Source: Shewanella algae (GTDB taxonomy: Bacteria; Pseudomonadota; Gammaproteobacteria; Enterobacterales; Shewanellaceae). Taken from it: a stretch of 64,000 nucleotides of DNA. Position 1 is the first letter of the stretch. Every line of letters starts with the position of its first letter. The position numbers were made by a program, and so were the translations under genes. Location of the stretch: contig NZ_CP068230.1 of NCBI RefSeq assembly GCF_009183365.2, positions 2,943,001-3,007,000 on the forward strand, read 5' to 3'. The notes beneath the pieces are model-generated. The model saw only the letters and a program-made list of their open reading frames with translations, did not search any database and was not told the DNA's origin. Below, one piece after another: positions 1 to 9,032 of the stretch.

Positions 1-867
1 TTTGCCTTCGCTCATCAGGATCACCGCCGAGGCGCCATCGGTCAGCGGGGTACTGTTGGCGGCGGTGACACTGCCGTGCTTGCGGTCGAATACGGGTCTG
101 AGTTTGGCGTAAGACTCAAGGGACGAGTTGTCGCGGATATTGTTGTCACGCTCGATAAAACTCTTGTAGGGCGGCACATGAGCCACCATGACTTCATCCT
201 TGAGCTTGCCTTCATTCCAGCTCTGGCTCGCCAGGGTATGAGAGCGGTGGGCCAGCGCATCCTGATCGGCACGGCTGATGCCGTGGCTCTTGGCCATCTG
301 CTCGGCGGTTTGCCCCATGGACAGGCCTGTGGAATATTCGGCCACAGCAGGCGGCACAGGCAAGAGATCTTTAAACCCCAGACGGCGAACTATGTTCCAC
401 TTCTGTCCCAGGGTGCGGGCCTTGTTGAGATCGACCAAGGCATGGGCCAACTTGCGGGACACCCCGATAGGCAGCACAGAGGAGGAGTCCGAGCCCCCGG
501 CTATGCCTATTTCGATATTGCCCGTCATGATCGACTCGGCAATATTGACAGTGGACTGAAAACTGGTGGCACAGGCACGGGTAACACTGTAGGCATCTGT
601 GTGCAAATTCATGCCGGTACCCAGGACAATTTCACGGGCAATATTGGGCGCTGCCGGCATCTGTACGACCTGGCCGTAGACAAGCTGCTCAATCAGCTTG
701 GGGTCCAATTCACTGCGACTGAGCAGCTCATTGACCACCATCTTGCCCATATCCAGCGCCGATACGCCGTGAAACGCCGTCGCCTGTTTGGCGAACGGGG
801 TACGCAGACCGGCCACTATGGCAATCCGCTCGCCCCTGGCATTGGTTACCTGTTGTCTGTCACTCAT
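1..867 (-). CDS. fadI: 3-ketoacyl-CoA thiolase FadI (5' part, runs off window)
   Basis: The minus-strand reading frame starts MSDRQQVTNARGERIAIVAG and stays open to base 1, so the C-terminal part lies outside the window. It is a thiolase: it cleaves 3-ketoacyl-CoA with CoA in the last step of fatty-acid beta-oxidation. The nucleophile Cys is visible in the motif RACATSFQS at about residue 99, the position known for FadI, and a Gly-rich IAGGSDSSS stretch follows. The ATG at 867 is preceded by a good GAGGG ribosome site. FadI normally pairs with FadJ, which would lie downstream, beyond the window edge. A PsrA-like inverted repeat lies about 145 bp upstream. A long plus-strand frame across this gene is a shadow. 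Confidence 0.93.
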   Translation of the reverse strand, partial: MSDRQQVTNARGERIAIVAGLRTPFAKQATAFHGVSALDMGKMVVNELLSRSELDPKLIEQLVYGQVVQMPAAPNIAREIVLGTGMNLHTDAYSVTRACATSFQSTVNIAESIMTGNIEIGIAGGSDSSSVLPIGVSRKLAHALVDLNKARTLGQKWNIVRRLGFKDLLPVPPAVAEYSTGLSMGQTAEQMAKSHGISRADQDALAHRSHTLASQSWNEGKLKDEVMVAHVPPYKSFIERDNNIRDNSSLESYAKLRPVFDRKHGSVTAANSTPLTDGASAVILMSEGK

Positions 868-1010
868 TTGTCACCCTCTTTACAGTGGCGCACGCCGAAA
901 ACTGGCCCTGACGCTGCGCTTTATTGTTTTTCCATAAGAGACCCGTACTGCCCTAAACAGGTCTGACCATTAAAAATGTGATCTGATTCTAACTTCTTGT
1001 TGGCCGGTTT

Positions 1011-1024
1011 TAAACACCTGTTTG
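1011..1024. promoter_or_regulatory. PsrA-like operator between fadI and the MoxR operon
   Basis: The sequence TAAACACCTGTTTG holds an AAAC-N4-GTTT inverted repeat. It matches the known PsrA pattern (G/C)AAAC-N2-4-GTTT(G/C) except for one flanking base. PsrA is a TetR-family repressor of beta-oxidation genes released by long-chain acyl ligands. The position upstream of fadI fits that role; it also lies about 90 bp upstream of the divergent MoxR operon. Assignment is by pattern only. Confidence 0.5.
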
Positions 1025-1110
1025 TTTTTTTAACACTAGCCAAGGGCGCAGGGAATTCTTTACCATAACCGCTGTCTATAGTTGGGCCTTAAAATAAAAC
1101 GAGTAGCATC

Positions 1111-2067
1111 ATGCCTTTGAGTCGATTTCATGCACTGCGGACCTATCTGGATCAAGTGATCATAGGTCAGCCAATTTTGACCGAAAACCTGCTTATCGCT
1201 CTGATAGCCGATGGCCACCTGTTAGTGGAAGGACCACCTGGGCTGGCCAAGACCCGGGCCGTTAAAGCGCTGTGTGATGGCATTGAGGGCGACTTTCACC
1301 GCATTCAGTTTACACCGGACCTGCTGCCGGCCGATTTGACCGGCACCGACATCTATCGCGCCCAAACCGCGACCTTTGAGTTTGAGGCGGGGCCGATATT
1401 TCACAACCTTATTCTGGCGGATGAAATCAACCGCGCCCCGGCCAAGGTGCAGTCGGCCCTTTTGGAAGCCATGGCCGAAGGCCAGGTAACTGTGGGCAAG
1501 CACTCCTACAAGTTACCGCCGCTGTTTTTAGTGATGGCGACCCAAAACCCGCTGGAAAACGAGGGCACCTACCCGTTGCCGGAAGCCCAGCTTGACCGCT
1601 TCCTGATGCACCTGAACCTGGATTACCCGGAAGCAGACACTGAGCTTGAGATCCTGCGTTTGTCCCGCAGCGAAGCCAAGACCCACGGCATGGAGAAAGT
1701 CACTCCCATAGGCCAGCAGGAAGTGTTCCTCGCCCGGGAGCAAGCGCTGGAGCTGTATCTGGCCGAACCGCTGGAGCGTTATATTGTCGACTTGGTGATG
1801 GCGACCCGTCAGCCTCAGCGCTACAGCGACCAGCTTGCCAAGTGGCTGGAATACGGTGTCAGCCCGCGGGCGACCCAATCCATCGAGCGCTGTGCCCGCG
1901 CCCGCGCCTGGTTATATGAACGTGACTTTGTCTCCCCTGAAGATATTCAAGCCGTGGTGCCCAATGTACTGCGCCACCGTTTGCTGCTGAGTTATCAGGC
2001 GCAGGCCGAAGGGGTCAGCCGCGATCAGGTGATTGACCATGTGCTCAATCAGGTGGCCGTTCCCTGA
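1111..2067 (+). CDS. MoxR-family AAA+ ATPase
   Basis: A 318-residue AAA+ ATPase of the MoxR family. Walker A is GPPGLAKT (41-48), Walker B is LILADEINR (about 100-107), and the sensor region MATQNPLENEGTYPLPEAQLDRF follows near residue 155, all typical of MoxR. Family members act as chaperone-like ATPases that work with VWA-domain proteins encoded beside them. This is the first gene of a six-gene operon; its TGA overlaps the ATG of the DUF58 gene (TGATGA). No enzyme that the system matures is encoded nearby, so its target is unknown. Confidence 0.93.
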   Translation: MPLSRFHALRTYLDQVIIGQPILTENLLIALIADGHLLVEGPPGLAKTRAVKALCDGIEGDFHRIQFTPDLLPADLTGTDIYRAQTATFEFEAGPIFHNLILADEINRAPAKVQSALLEAMAEGQVTVGKHSYKLPPLFLVMATQNPLENEGTYPLPEAQLDRFLMHLNLDYPEADTELEILRLSRSEAKTHGMEKVTPIGQQEVFLAREQALELYLAEPLERYIVDLVMATRQPQRYSDQLAKWLEYGVSPRATQSIERCARARAWLYERDFVSPEDIQAVVPNVLRHRLLLSYQAQAEGVSRDQVIDHVLNQVAVP

Positions 2068-3011
2068 TGAAAGCCGCAACAACAGACTCTTCACTGCCAC
2101 TGTTTGCCGACGGCCTCCACCTGTGTGAGGCCGAGCTGCTAGCCTGCCAGAATATCGCCCGCGCTCTGGGTGACAGGCAGGGAAAAGCCCGCGCGGCCAT
2201 GGCCGGTCACAGAGCCAGCCTGGTCAAAGGCCGCGGCATGGAATTTGCCGAAGTGCGTCACTATCAACAGGGCGATGATGTCCGCACCATAGATTGGCGG
2301 GTCACAGCCCGCACCGGCAAGGCGCATACCAAGCTGTTTGTCGAGGAGCGTGAGCGCCCTATTCTGCTGTTGGTGGATATGAAGCACAGCCTCTATTTCG
2401 GCTCCCAGCTGTTATTGCAATCAGTACAGGTGGCACATCTGGCGGCGACCTTGGGCTGGAATGCCATCATGCAGGGCGACCGTCTCGGCGCGCTGGTGGT
2501 GGGCGATAACGCCCACAGAGAGCTTAAGCCAAGAGCACGCAACCAGGGGATCCTGGCTCTGATATCGGCGCTGGTGGCGGTACACAAGTCGCAGCTCGAA
2601 GCGCTGGACAGCCCCCATGAAGATGGTCAGGCATTAATGCTCCAGGCCTGTCAGCGTCTGGCACGACTGGCCAAACCCGGCTCCCTTATCTGGATAATCA
2701 CAGACGGCAACGGTTTTGGCAGCGAATGTCAGCAGGCGCTGTCGGAACTCAAACGCCACTGCGAGCTGGCGGCCTTTGTGGTAACAGATCCCATGCGCCA
2801 AGGCACACTCGAGCTGCCGCGGCAGTTTGCCCTGCCGGTACGGGAGTCGGGCCGCAGCCTGATCCTGGATCGCAGCGGTTATGATGCCTGGCTCGGTCGT
2901 CAGCGCGCCAACCTGGCGCAGTTTGATACCCTGATGCAACAACTCAAGGTCCCGGTTCGCACTCTGGATGCCGGCCGGCGCCTCAATCAACAATTGACAC
3001 TGTTAAGATGA
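2067..3011 (+). CDS. DUF58 domain protein of MoxR/Bat operon
   Basis: 314 residues. The DUF58 signature is clear: HYQQGDDVRTIDWRVTART at about 65-83, then KLFVEERERP. A VWA-like fold follows, but the MIDAS-type stretch reads LLVDMKHS rather than DxSxS, so metal binding may be altered. DUF58 proteins are regular partners of MoxR ATPases. The start codon overlaps the moxR stop and the 3' end overlaps the DUF4381 gene by 4 bp, indicating translational coupling. No signal peptide is seen, so it is probably cytoplasmic. Confidence 0.9.
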   Translation: MKAATTDSSLPLFADGLHLCEAELLACQNIARALGDRQGKARAAMAGHRASLVKGRGMEFAEVRHYQQGDDVRTIDWRVTARTGKAHTKLFVEERERPILLLVDMKHSLYFGSQLLLQSVQVAHLAATLGWNAIMQGDRLGALVVGDNAHRELKPRARNQGILALISALVAVHKSQLEALDSPHEDGQALMLQACQRLARLAKPGSLIWIITDGNGFGSECQQALSELKRHCELAAFVVTDPMRQGTLELPRQFALPVRESGRSLILDRSGYDAWLGRQRANLAQFDTLMQQLKVPVRTLDAGRRLNQQLTLLR

Positions 3012-3511
3012 ATCCCAATCAAGCCAATCCGGCGCTGAGTGCGCTCAAGGATATTCAACTGCCGGCCGAGGTGCCCTTTTGGCCTCCGGCTCCCGGTATT
3101 TGGCTGCTGATGCTGCTGGCCTTGTTACTGCTTGGCGCCGCGGCATTCTTTGGCTATCGGCGCCTGCAGGCAACCAAGGCTCACAAGGCGGTGGCTCAAG
3201 CCGCCATGACTGAACTGACACAGCTGCAGGACCAGGACCCGGAGCTGCTATCCAAGATGAGCGCATTGTTGAAACGCACCGCCATCAGCTATGGTGAGCG
3301 CACCCAGGTGGCCGGACTCAGCGGTAAATCCTGGGCCGAGTATCTGGATAACGCACTGCCAGCCGAGCAGCGCGGTCGCTTCGCCTCTTTGCTCGAAAAT
3401 CAATACCGCAGCCAACCGAGCGCTGCCCCCACCGAGTTGCGGGCGCTTTGTGTTTGCTGGCTCAAGCGCGCGCCCAAACACTTTGCCAAGGGAGGCAAGC
3501 CAAGATGCTGA
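3008..3511 (+). CDS. DUF4381 single-pass membrane protein
   Basis: 167 residues with one strong transmembrane segment (about 30-50: GIWLLMLLALLLLGAAAF) followed by a basic stretch and a soluble helical C-terminal domain. The length, the PAEVPFWPPAPGIW motif just before the membrane segment and the place between DUF58 and VWA genes match DUF4381 proteins of MoxR operons. It overlaps the preceding gene by 4 bp and the next by 7 bp. Its exact function is unknown; it is probably a membrane component of the Bat-like complex. Confidence 0.85.
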   Translation: MNPNQANPALSALKDIQLPAEVPFWPPAPGIWLLMLLALLLLGAAAFFGYRRLQATKAHKAVAQAAMTELTQLQDQDPELLSKMSALLKRTAISYGERTQVAGLSGKSWAEYLDNALPAEQRGRFASLLENQYRSQPSAAPTELRALCVCWLKRAPKHFAKGGKPRC

Positions 3512-4494
3512 CCCTCTATTGGCCCTGGTTACTGCTGCTTATTCCCTTGCCGCTGCTGCTAGCCTATCGCCCCGCCGTCAACAGCGGCGGGCAACTGCAA
3601 CTGCCCGGCGTCGATGCCCATGCCCGCGAGCAGCAACAAAGCAAACGCAGAGCGCCCTTGAGTCTCTGGCTGCTGTGGTGCCTGTTGCTGCTGGCCATCG
3701 CCCGGCCACAGTGGCTTGGCGATCCCATAGAGCTGCCCACCGAAGGGCGGGATCTGATGCTGGCGGTGGATCTCTCCGGCAGTATGCAGATTGAAGACAT
3801 GGTGCTCGATGGCAAAGCGGTAGACAGATTCACCCTGATCCAGAAAGTGGTCAGCGACTTTATCGAGCGCCGCGCCGGCGATCGTATCGGCCTGATATTG
3901 TTTGCCGATGCCGCCTACCTGCAGGCTCCACTGACTCAGGACAGACGCTCTGTGGCTCAGTATCTCAAGGAAGCCCAAATCGGCCTGGTGGGCAAACAGA
4001 CCGCCATTGGCGATGCCATTGCCCTGGCGGTAAAACGCTTCGATAAGGTGAAAGACAGCAACCGGGTGTTGGTGCTTTTGACCGACGGCTCCAACAATGC
4101 CGGCAGCATAGTGCCGGATCAGGCCGCCGCTATTGCCGCCAAGCGCGGCATCACCATCTACACCATAGGTGTGGGCGCCGATGTGATGGAGCGTCGCACC
4201 CTGTTTGGCCGTGAACGGGTCAACCCCTCGATGGATCTGGATGAAGCCCAGCTGCAACGGATAAGCGATGCCACCAAGGGGCGCTATTTCCGTGCCCGGA
4301 ATACCGAAGAACTGGAACAGATCTATCAGGAAATCGACAAGCTGGAGCCCGTCAGCCGTGACGCCCTCAGTTACCGGCCGCAATCCGAGCTGTTTTACTG
4401 GCCGCTGGGACTGGCGCTGGCGCTAAGCGCACTATTGCAGCTGCAAAGCCTGTTGCTCAGCGTCTGGCCAGGGCGTTGGGGGAGGAAATCATGA
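3505..4494 (+). CDS. VWA-domain membrane protein, BatA-like
   Basis: 329 residues from the ATG at 3505, chosen because GGAGG lies 9 bp upstream; a longer upstream frame start is inside the DUF4381 gene. Order: N-terminal hydrophobic segment (about 5-20), second membrane segment (about 52-66), VWA domain with an intact MIDAS motif DLSGS at 89-93 (LMLAVDLSGSMQ), and a C-terminal membrane helix. This is the BatA/BatB layout, with the VWA domain on the periplasmic side. In the operon it is the likely partner of the MoxR ATPase. The stop overlaps the next start (ATGA). Confidence 0.9.
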   Translation: MLTLYWPWLLLLIPLPLLLAYRPAVNSGGQLQLPGVDAHAREQQQSKRRAPLSLWLLWCLLLLAIARPQWLGDPIELPTEGRDLMLAVDLSGSMQIEDMVLDGKAVDRFTLIQKVVSDFIERRAGDRIGLILFADAAYLQAPLTQDRRSVAQYLKEAQIGLVGKQTAIGDAIALAVKRFDKVKDSNRVLVLLTDGSNNAGSIVPDQAAAIAAKRGITIYTIGVGADVMERRTLFGRERVNPSMDLDEAQLQRISDATKGRYFRARNTEELEQIYQEIDKLEPVSRDALSYRPQSELFYWPLGLALALSALLQLQSLLLSVWPGRWGRKS

Positions 4495-6557
4495 GTTTGC
4501 ACTTTATCCGTCCCGAATGGCTGTGGGCCTTAGTGCCTCTGGCATTGCTGTTAGTGCTGCAAAGTCGCCGTCAAGCGGGCCAATCTGACTGGGATCGTTA
4601 TATTGCGCCGCATCTGGCGCCACTGCTGTTGACCCAAGGCAGCAAAAGCCGCCGAAATCGCCTGCCCTGGCTTGGTCTGGCCTGGTTGGTGGCAGTACTG
4701 GCCTTAAGCGGCCCGGCGCTTTACAAGAAACCCCTGCCGGTATTTGCCAGCAGCACAGGACGGGTGCTGGTGATGGATATGTCTTTATCCATGTATGCCA
4801 CAGACGCCGCCCCCAACCGTTTGACCCAGGCCAGATTCCGCGCCACGGATCTGCTGGAGCAACTCAATGAAGGGGAAACCGCCCTGCTGGCCTACGCGGG
4901 TGACGCCTTTGTCATCAGCCCCTTGACCCGGGATCGCAACACCCTGCTCAATCTGTTGCCAACCCTGAGCCCGGCCATCATGCCAGTGCGCGGCTCCAAT
5001 TTGGCCGCAGCGCTGGAGAAAGCCAAGGAGCTGCTCAGCCAGGGCGGCCACCTGCAGGGCGATATCATATTGATGACAGATGGCGTCGGCAGCCGTCAGC
5101 TCAATGCCGCCAAACAGGCGATTGAGGGCAGTCACTACCGCTTGGGCATTCTGGCGATAGGTTCATCCCAGGGTGCACCGATAAGGCTGCCGGATGGGCA
5201 ACTGCTCAAGGACAGCCGAAATGAAGTGGTAGTACCGGCCACCGATTTTGGTCTGCTCAGCGAGCTGGCGAGTGCCGGGAACGGCATTCTGGTGCCCTAC
5301 AGCAACGACGGCAAAGATCTGCAAACGCTGCAGCAGTGGCTCGCCACCAGCTCGGATGCGACAGAAACAGATCTTGCCGGCGATACCTGGGTCGACCTTG
5401 GCCCCTATCTGGCATTCTTGCTGTTGTTGCCGCTGCTCTTAAGCTTTCGCAGCGGCCTGCCGGTGCTGGTGCTGCCCTTGAGTCTTGGCCTGCTTGTCAG
5501 CCCACCTAGCCAGGCAAGCGGCTGGGATGATCTCTGGCAAACCCGGGATCAGCAGGGAATGCAGGCATTCAAGCAAGAGGATTTTACCACTGCCGCCGAC
5601 AAGTTTGTTGACCCGGCCTGGCAAGGCAGCGCCCGCTACCGCAGCGGCGATTATCAAGGCGCGCTGCAAGCCTTCGAGCAAGATGACAGTGCCACAGGCT
5701 TATACAACCAAGGCAATGCCCTGATGCAGCTTGGCCAATATGAAGAAGCCATCAAGCGCTACAGTGACGCCCTGACACAAGTGCCCGATATGCAGGATGC
5801 CATCGACAATAAGGCGTTGGCGGAATCCTTGCTAAAGCAGCGAGAGCAGCAACAAGATCAACAGAGCCAGGATAAGCAAGAGGATCAAAGCCAGCACGAT
5901 CAACAACAGAATTCTCAGTCCGGCAAGGATCAGAGTCAGGGCAGTCAGGACAGCGCCCAGGGTGACAACAGCCAGGGCCAGGGCCAAAACCAGGACAAAG
6001 AGCAAGGCCAAGACAGCCAAGCCGACCAGGGCTCAAGCAAGGACTCGCACCAGGGCTCAGATAAAGACGCTAACAAAGAGAATAGCGAGCCTTCCACTGC
6101 CGACTCGCAGCGAAATGATGCTGACAATGCCGCCGAGAAGGACGCCAAAGGCGATCAGAACCCGCAAAATGCCGAGGATAACACTGGCGCAGGCTCTGAG
6201 CCTGAGATGCAGGCTTCTTTGCCGCAAGAGCAAGAGTCGCAAAATGAGTCAAGCGCAGCTGCAGGTCAAAACGGTGCAGCTAAGCAGGATGGCTCAGAGA
6301 CTGATGCCGACAAGGCTAACTCGGCGAGCCTTGCCGAGCAACAAGAAGGGCCAAACGATGAGCAAAGTGATGAACAGATTAAGGCACAAGTTGCCGCCTC
6401 GTCACTCGAGGACACCGAGCCCCTGCCCCCTGAAATGGAGCGGGCGCTGAAGGCATTGGTGGATGACCCGGCCACTTTGCTGCGCAACAAGATGCAACTC
6501 GAGTATCAAAAACGCCGCCAGCGCGGCGAGACACCCAAGGACAATGAACAGTGGTAA
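4491..6557 (+). CDS. VWA + TPR protein with long Q/S/D-rich tail (BatB/BatC-like fusion)
   Basis: 688 residues from the ATG at 4491 (GGAGG at 4481). Domains in order: two N-terminal hydrophobic segments, a VWA domain with MIDAS DMSLS at 96-100, a membrane segment near 305-320, a TPR region (about 375-440), then about 190 residues of low complexity (about 446-633) rich in Gln, Ser, Asp, Asn, Glu and Lys, and a conserved C-terminal patch with PLPPEMERALKALVDDPATL. It joins in one chain what is split into BatB and BatC in other bacteria. The disordered tail probably lies in the periplasm. It overlaps the next gene by 7 bp. Confidence 0.9.
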   Translation: MSLHFIRPEWLWALVPLALLLVLQSRRQAGQSDWDRYIAPHLAPLLLTQGSKSRRNRLPWLGLAWLVAVLALSGPALYKKPLPVFASSTGRVLVMDMSLSMYATDAAPNRLTQARFRATDLLEQLNEGETALLAYAGDAFVISPLTRDRNTLLNLLPTLSPAIMPVRGSNLAAALEKAKELLSQGGHLQGDIILMTDGVGSRQLNAAKQAIEGSHYRLGILAIGSSQGAPIRLPDGQLLKDSRNEVVVPATDFGLLSELASAGNGILVPYSNDGKDLQTLQQWLATSSDATETDLAGDTWVDLGPYLAFLLLLPLLLSFRSGLPVLVLPLSLGLLVSPPSQASGWDDLWQTRDQQGMQAFKQEDFTTAADKFVDPAWQGSARYRSGDYQGALQAFEQDDSATGLYNQGNALMQLGQYEEAIKRYSDALTQVPDMQDAIDNKALAESLLKQREQQQDQQSQDKQEDQSQHDQQQNSQSGKDQSQGSQDSAQGDNSQGQGQNQDKEQGQDSQADQGSSKDSHQGSDKDANKENSEPSTADSQRNDADNAAEKDAKGDQNPQNAEDNTGAGSEPEMQASLPQEQESQNESSAAAGQNGAAKQDGSETDADKANSASLAEQQEGPNDEQSDEQIKAQVAASSLEDTEPLPPEMERALKALVDDPATLLRNKMQLEYQKRRQRGETPKDNEQW

Positions 6558-8170
6558 CTAGACTTATTCCTCTATTGCTTCTGTGCCTGCTGCCGCTCAA
6601 GGCACTGGCACTGACACAGCTTCAAGCCTCGGTCGATCGCAATCCCGTGACCGAGAGCGAGTACTTTATGCTGTCCGTGGTGGCAGATGATGAACTCGAA
6701 GCCCAGGCACTGGACACCTCGGCCCTGTTGAAAGACTTTATCGTCGGCCGCACCAGCGTCAGTCGCAGTACCCAGATCATCAACTTTGATGCCCGCAAGG
6801 AAACCCGCTGGCAAGTGATGCTGGCCCCCAAAACCACCGGCCAGGTTACTATTCCGGCCCTGAGTATCGATGGCGTCAGCAGCGATGCCATCGAATTGAA
6901 GGTAATGCCGGCCGGTAGTCGCCCCGAGGCGCAAAAAAACCTGTTCCTGCGTACCAGTATCTCGGCCAAGGAGGCCTATGTCGGCCAACTGCTCACCTAC
7001 AAGGTAAAACTCTTTCTGGCCGTTGAGCTGCAGCGTGGGGTGTTGTCGGCCCCCTCTATCAGCGGCGCCCAGATAAAACAGCTCGGCGAGGATAAAGAAG
7101 GCAGTGAAATCGTCAACGGCCGCCGTTTTCGGGTGATAGAACGCAGCTACGGCATCATAGCCGATGAACCCGGCGAGCTGGCGATTTCCGGTGCCAACTT
7201 CTCTGGCGATGTGCTGGTCGATACCCCAAGACGGGGCATGTTCGCCTTTCAGGAAAGTCGCCCCATGCAGGCCCAGAGTGACAGCATGCTGGTCAGCATC
7301 AAGCCCATCCCGGCCGAATATCACGGCGACTGGCTGATATCGGATCTGGTGATGCTCAAAGAGGAATGGGACGACAAGCAGACTTTTGAAGTGGGTCGCC
7401 CTATTACCCGAAACCTGACACTGCTGGCATCCAATGCCGATGAAACCAGCCTACCGGAGCTTAAACTGAGCTTGCCGGACAATCTCAAGAGCTATCCGGA
7501 AAAGGCGCAGCGCAAGACCTTTGTTCGCGACAATCAACTGGTATCGCAACTGACCCAGACCATTGCCATAGTGCCCTCGAAGCCGGGGAGCTATACCCTG
7601 CCGGAGATCAAGGTGCCTTGGTGGAATCCGCATTTGAAACAGCAGGAGTTCGCCCTGCTACCGGCGCGCACTATCCAGGTGGCCCCCGCCGCCGATATGC
7701 CGCAACCAACCATCAACCAACCTGCGCAGGAGCCCGGCAGCAGCGCAGGTTTCTGGCCTTGGTTGACAGCCCTGTTTGCGTCGCTGTGGCTGGCCACCTG
7801 TGTGTTGTGGCTAAAGGCGCGCAGGCAGCAAGCTCCTACCGCTCCGGCAACAGTGTTGCAAGCTCAAACAAGCCAAACCCAGCCGGGATTGAGCCAGGCT
7901 TGTCAGCAAGGGGACTTGAGCCAGGTGTTCAAGGCGTTGCAGCAGGAACTCAGTGATATCACAGGCCATAGCGTCACACTCGATGAACTGCCGAAACTGG
8001 CCCCTGAGTTGGCCGCCGTGGTCGCCAAGATTCAGGCCAGCCGCTATGGCAGACAAAGCGGCGATCCCGGTCAGCATTTCCCGGCGCTGCTGCAGGCCTT
8101 TGAGCGCTTCAAGAGTCAGTACTCCAACGCCGCCGGTACGGCCTCAGTGCTGGCGCCGCTAAACCCTTAA
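6551..8170 (+). CDS. BatD-like protein (oxygen-tolerance family)
   Basis: 539 residues starting at a GTG; an in-frame stop at 6545-6547 excludes any earlier start. It has an N-terminal signal peptide (hydrophobic LIPLLLLCLLPLKALA), a large beta-rich periplasmic part with BatD repeats (for example QLQASVDRNPVTESEYFML and LTYKVKLFLAVEL), and one membrane helix near residues 395-415 (WPWLTALFASLWLATCVLWL) with a cytoplasmic C-terminal domain. BatD proteins close MoxR/VWA operons in many bacteria; the family name comes from Bacteroides aerotolerance, but the biochemical role is not settled. Last gene of the operon. Confidence 0.88.
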   Translation: MVTRLIPLLLLCLLPLKALALTQLQASVDRNPVTESEYFMLSVVADDELEAQALDTSALLKDFIVGRTSVSRSTQIINFDARKETRWQVMLAPKTTGQVTIPALSIDGVSSDAIELKVMPAGSRPEAQKNLFLRTSISAKEAYVGQLLTYKVKLFLAVELQRGVLSAPSISGAQIKQLGEDKEGSEIVNGRRFRVIERSYGIIADEPGELAISGANFSGDVLVDTPRRGMFAFQESRPMQAQSDSMLVSIKPIPAEYHGDWLISDLVMLKEEWDDKQTFEVGRPITRNLTLLASNADETSLPELKLSLPDNLKSYPEKAQRKTFVRDNQLVSQLTQTIAIVPSKPGSYTLPEIKVPWWNPHLKQQEFALLPARTIQVAPAADMPQPTINQPAQEPGSSAGFWPWLTALFASLWLATCVLWLKARRQQAPTAPATVLQAQTSQTQPGLSQACQQGDLSQVFKALQQELSDITGHSVTLDELPKLAPELAAVVAKIQASRYGRQSGDPGQHFPALLQAFERFKSQYSNAAGTASVLAPLNP

Positions 8171-8468
8171 TCGACTGCTTCAGCCATAGCGTCTATTCGC
8201 TATGGCTGAGTGCCCGTCTGGGTATAGCCTGCCGTTACCATTTCCCCTCTCAGGCCTTTAACAGCAGACTTTTTCAACCAACTGTTTCCCTTCCTTTTCA
8301 ACAGTGTGTTTACCCTTATCCCGATATTTCGGCCATCACTTTTACCGCCAAGCGTGCTGAAATCCAGGCTAAATCAGGCTTGCAACCGATTTTACACTCA
8401 TGGTATTTGCCAGAATGCCCCCAAGGCCATTAAGCTTAGCGGCAACAAAAATAAAACAAGCATGGAAA
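8171..8468. other. Intergenic region between Bat operon and sigma factor
   Basis: About 300 bp without a gene. It holds a strong hairpin straight after the batD-like stop (see separate entry) and presumably the promoter of the sigma-factor gene. No clear ECF-type -35 GGAAC element or other operator was recognised. Confidence 0.5.
8180..8209. terminator. Perfect 12-bp hairpin after Bat operon
   Basis: The arms TCAGCCATAGCG and CGCTATGGCTGA enclose a TCTATT loop, 10 bp after the batD-like stop. There is no T-run after it, so it is either a weak intrinsic terminator or a 3'-end stabilising hairpin. Confidence 0.5.
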
Positions 8469-9032
8469 ATGTTCGATAGCTGGCGAAAGAAAAAGTCTGA
8501 TGACGCGGTCATTTCTGACATGCTGAATAAACAAAGACGTTACGATAGCCTGGTCCGGGCGCTGCATACCGATATTTACCGCTACGCCTTCTGGCTTTGC
8601 GGCGACCGTCATGTGGCCGAAGATATCACCCAGGAAACTTTTCTCCGGGCTTGGCGCTCGCTGGATTCCTTGAAAGATGACAAAGCGGCCAAGGCTTGGT
8701 TAATCACTATTTTACGGCGGGAAAATGCCCGCCGCTTTGAGCGTAAACAGTTTGATTATGCCGATATCGGCGAAGAGCATTGGCAAGATCCCGGTTCCCA
8801 GAGCCAGGAAGATCATGCCGAACACTATCTGCTCAGGCGTCAAATCGCCCAATTGGAACCCGAGTATCGGGAGCCTTTGTTATTACAGCTGATAGCCGGA
8901 TTCAGTGGCGATGAAATTGCCCAATTGCTGGATCTAAACCGAAATACTGTCATGACCCGCTTGTTTCGGGCCAGAAATCAGTTAAAAGAAGCACTGGAAC
9001 ACTCCAAGGTCAGAGGTCAATCCAATGGATGA
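8469..9032 (+). CDS. ECF-type RNA polymerase sigma factor
   Basis: 187 residues from the ATG at 8469 (MFDSWRKKKSDD); the frame is open upstream to 8400 but that segment looks unlike sigma factors. Region 2 is visible as ALHTDIYRYAFWLCGDRHVAEDITQETFLRAWRS, and region 4 ends with a helix-turn-helix, EIAQLLDLNRNTVMTRLFRARNQL. It directs RNA polymerase to a small set of promoters. The next gene, overlapping by 8 bp, is a DUF3379 membrane protein that probably acts as its anti-sigma factor. The stimulus and regulon are unknown. Confidence 0.92.
   Translation: MFDSWRKKKSDDAVISDMLNKQRRYDSLVRALHTDIYRYAFWLCGDRHVAEDITQETFLRAWRSLDSLKDDKAAKAWLITILRRENARRFERKQFDYADIGEEHWQDPGSQSQEDHAEHYLLRRQIAQLEPEYREPLLLQLIAGFSGDEIAQLLDLNRNTVMTRLFRARNQLKEALEHSKVRGQSNG

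Noticed and set aside
76..966. Long plus-strand frame over fadI (296 residues)
   Set aside because: It is antisense to the well-supported thiolase frame, has no ribosome site and no recognisable domain.
3559..4383. 274-residue minus-strand frame over the BatA-like gene
   Set aside because: Shadow of a GC-rich VWA gene; no independent evidence.
5830..6400. Tandem repeat or expansion array in the VWA-TPR gene
   Set aside because: The Q/S/D-rich stretch is low in complexity but has no exact repeat unit; it reads as a disordered protein segment.
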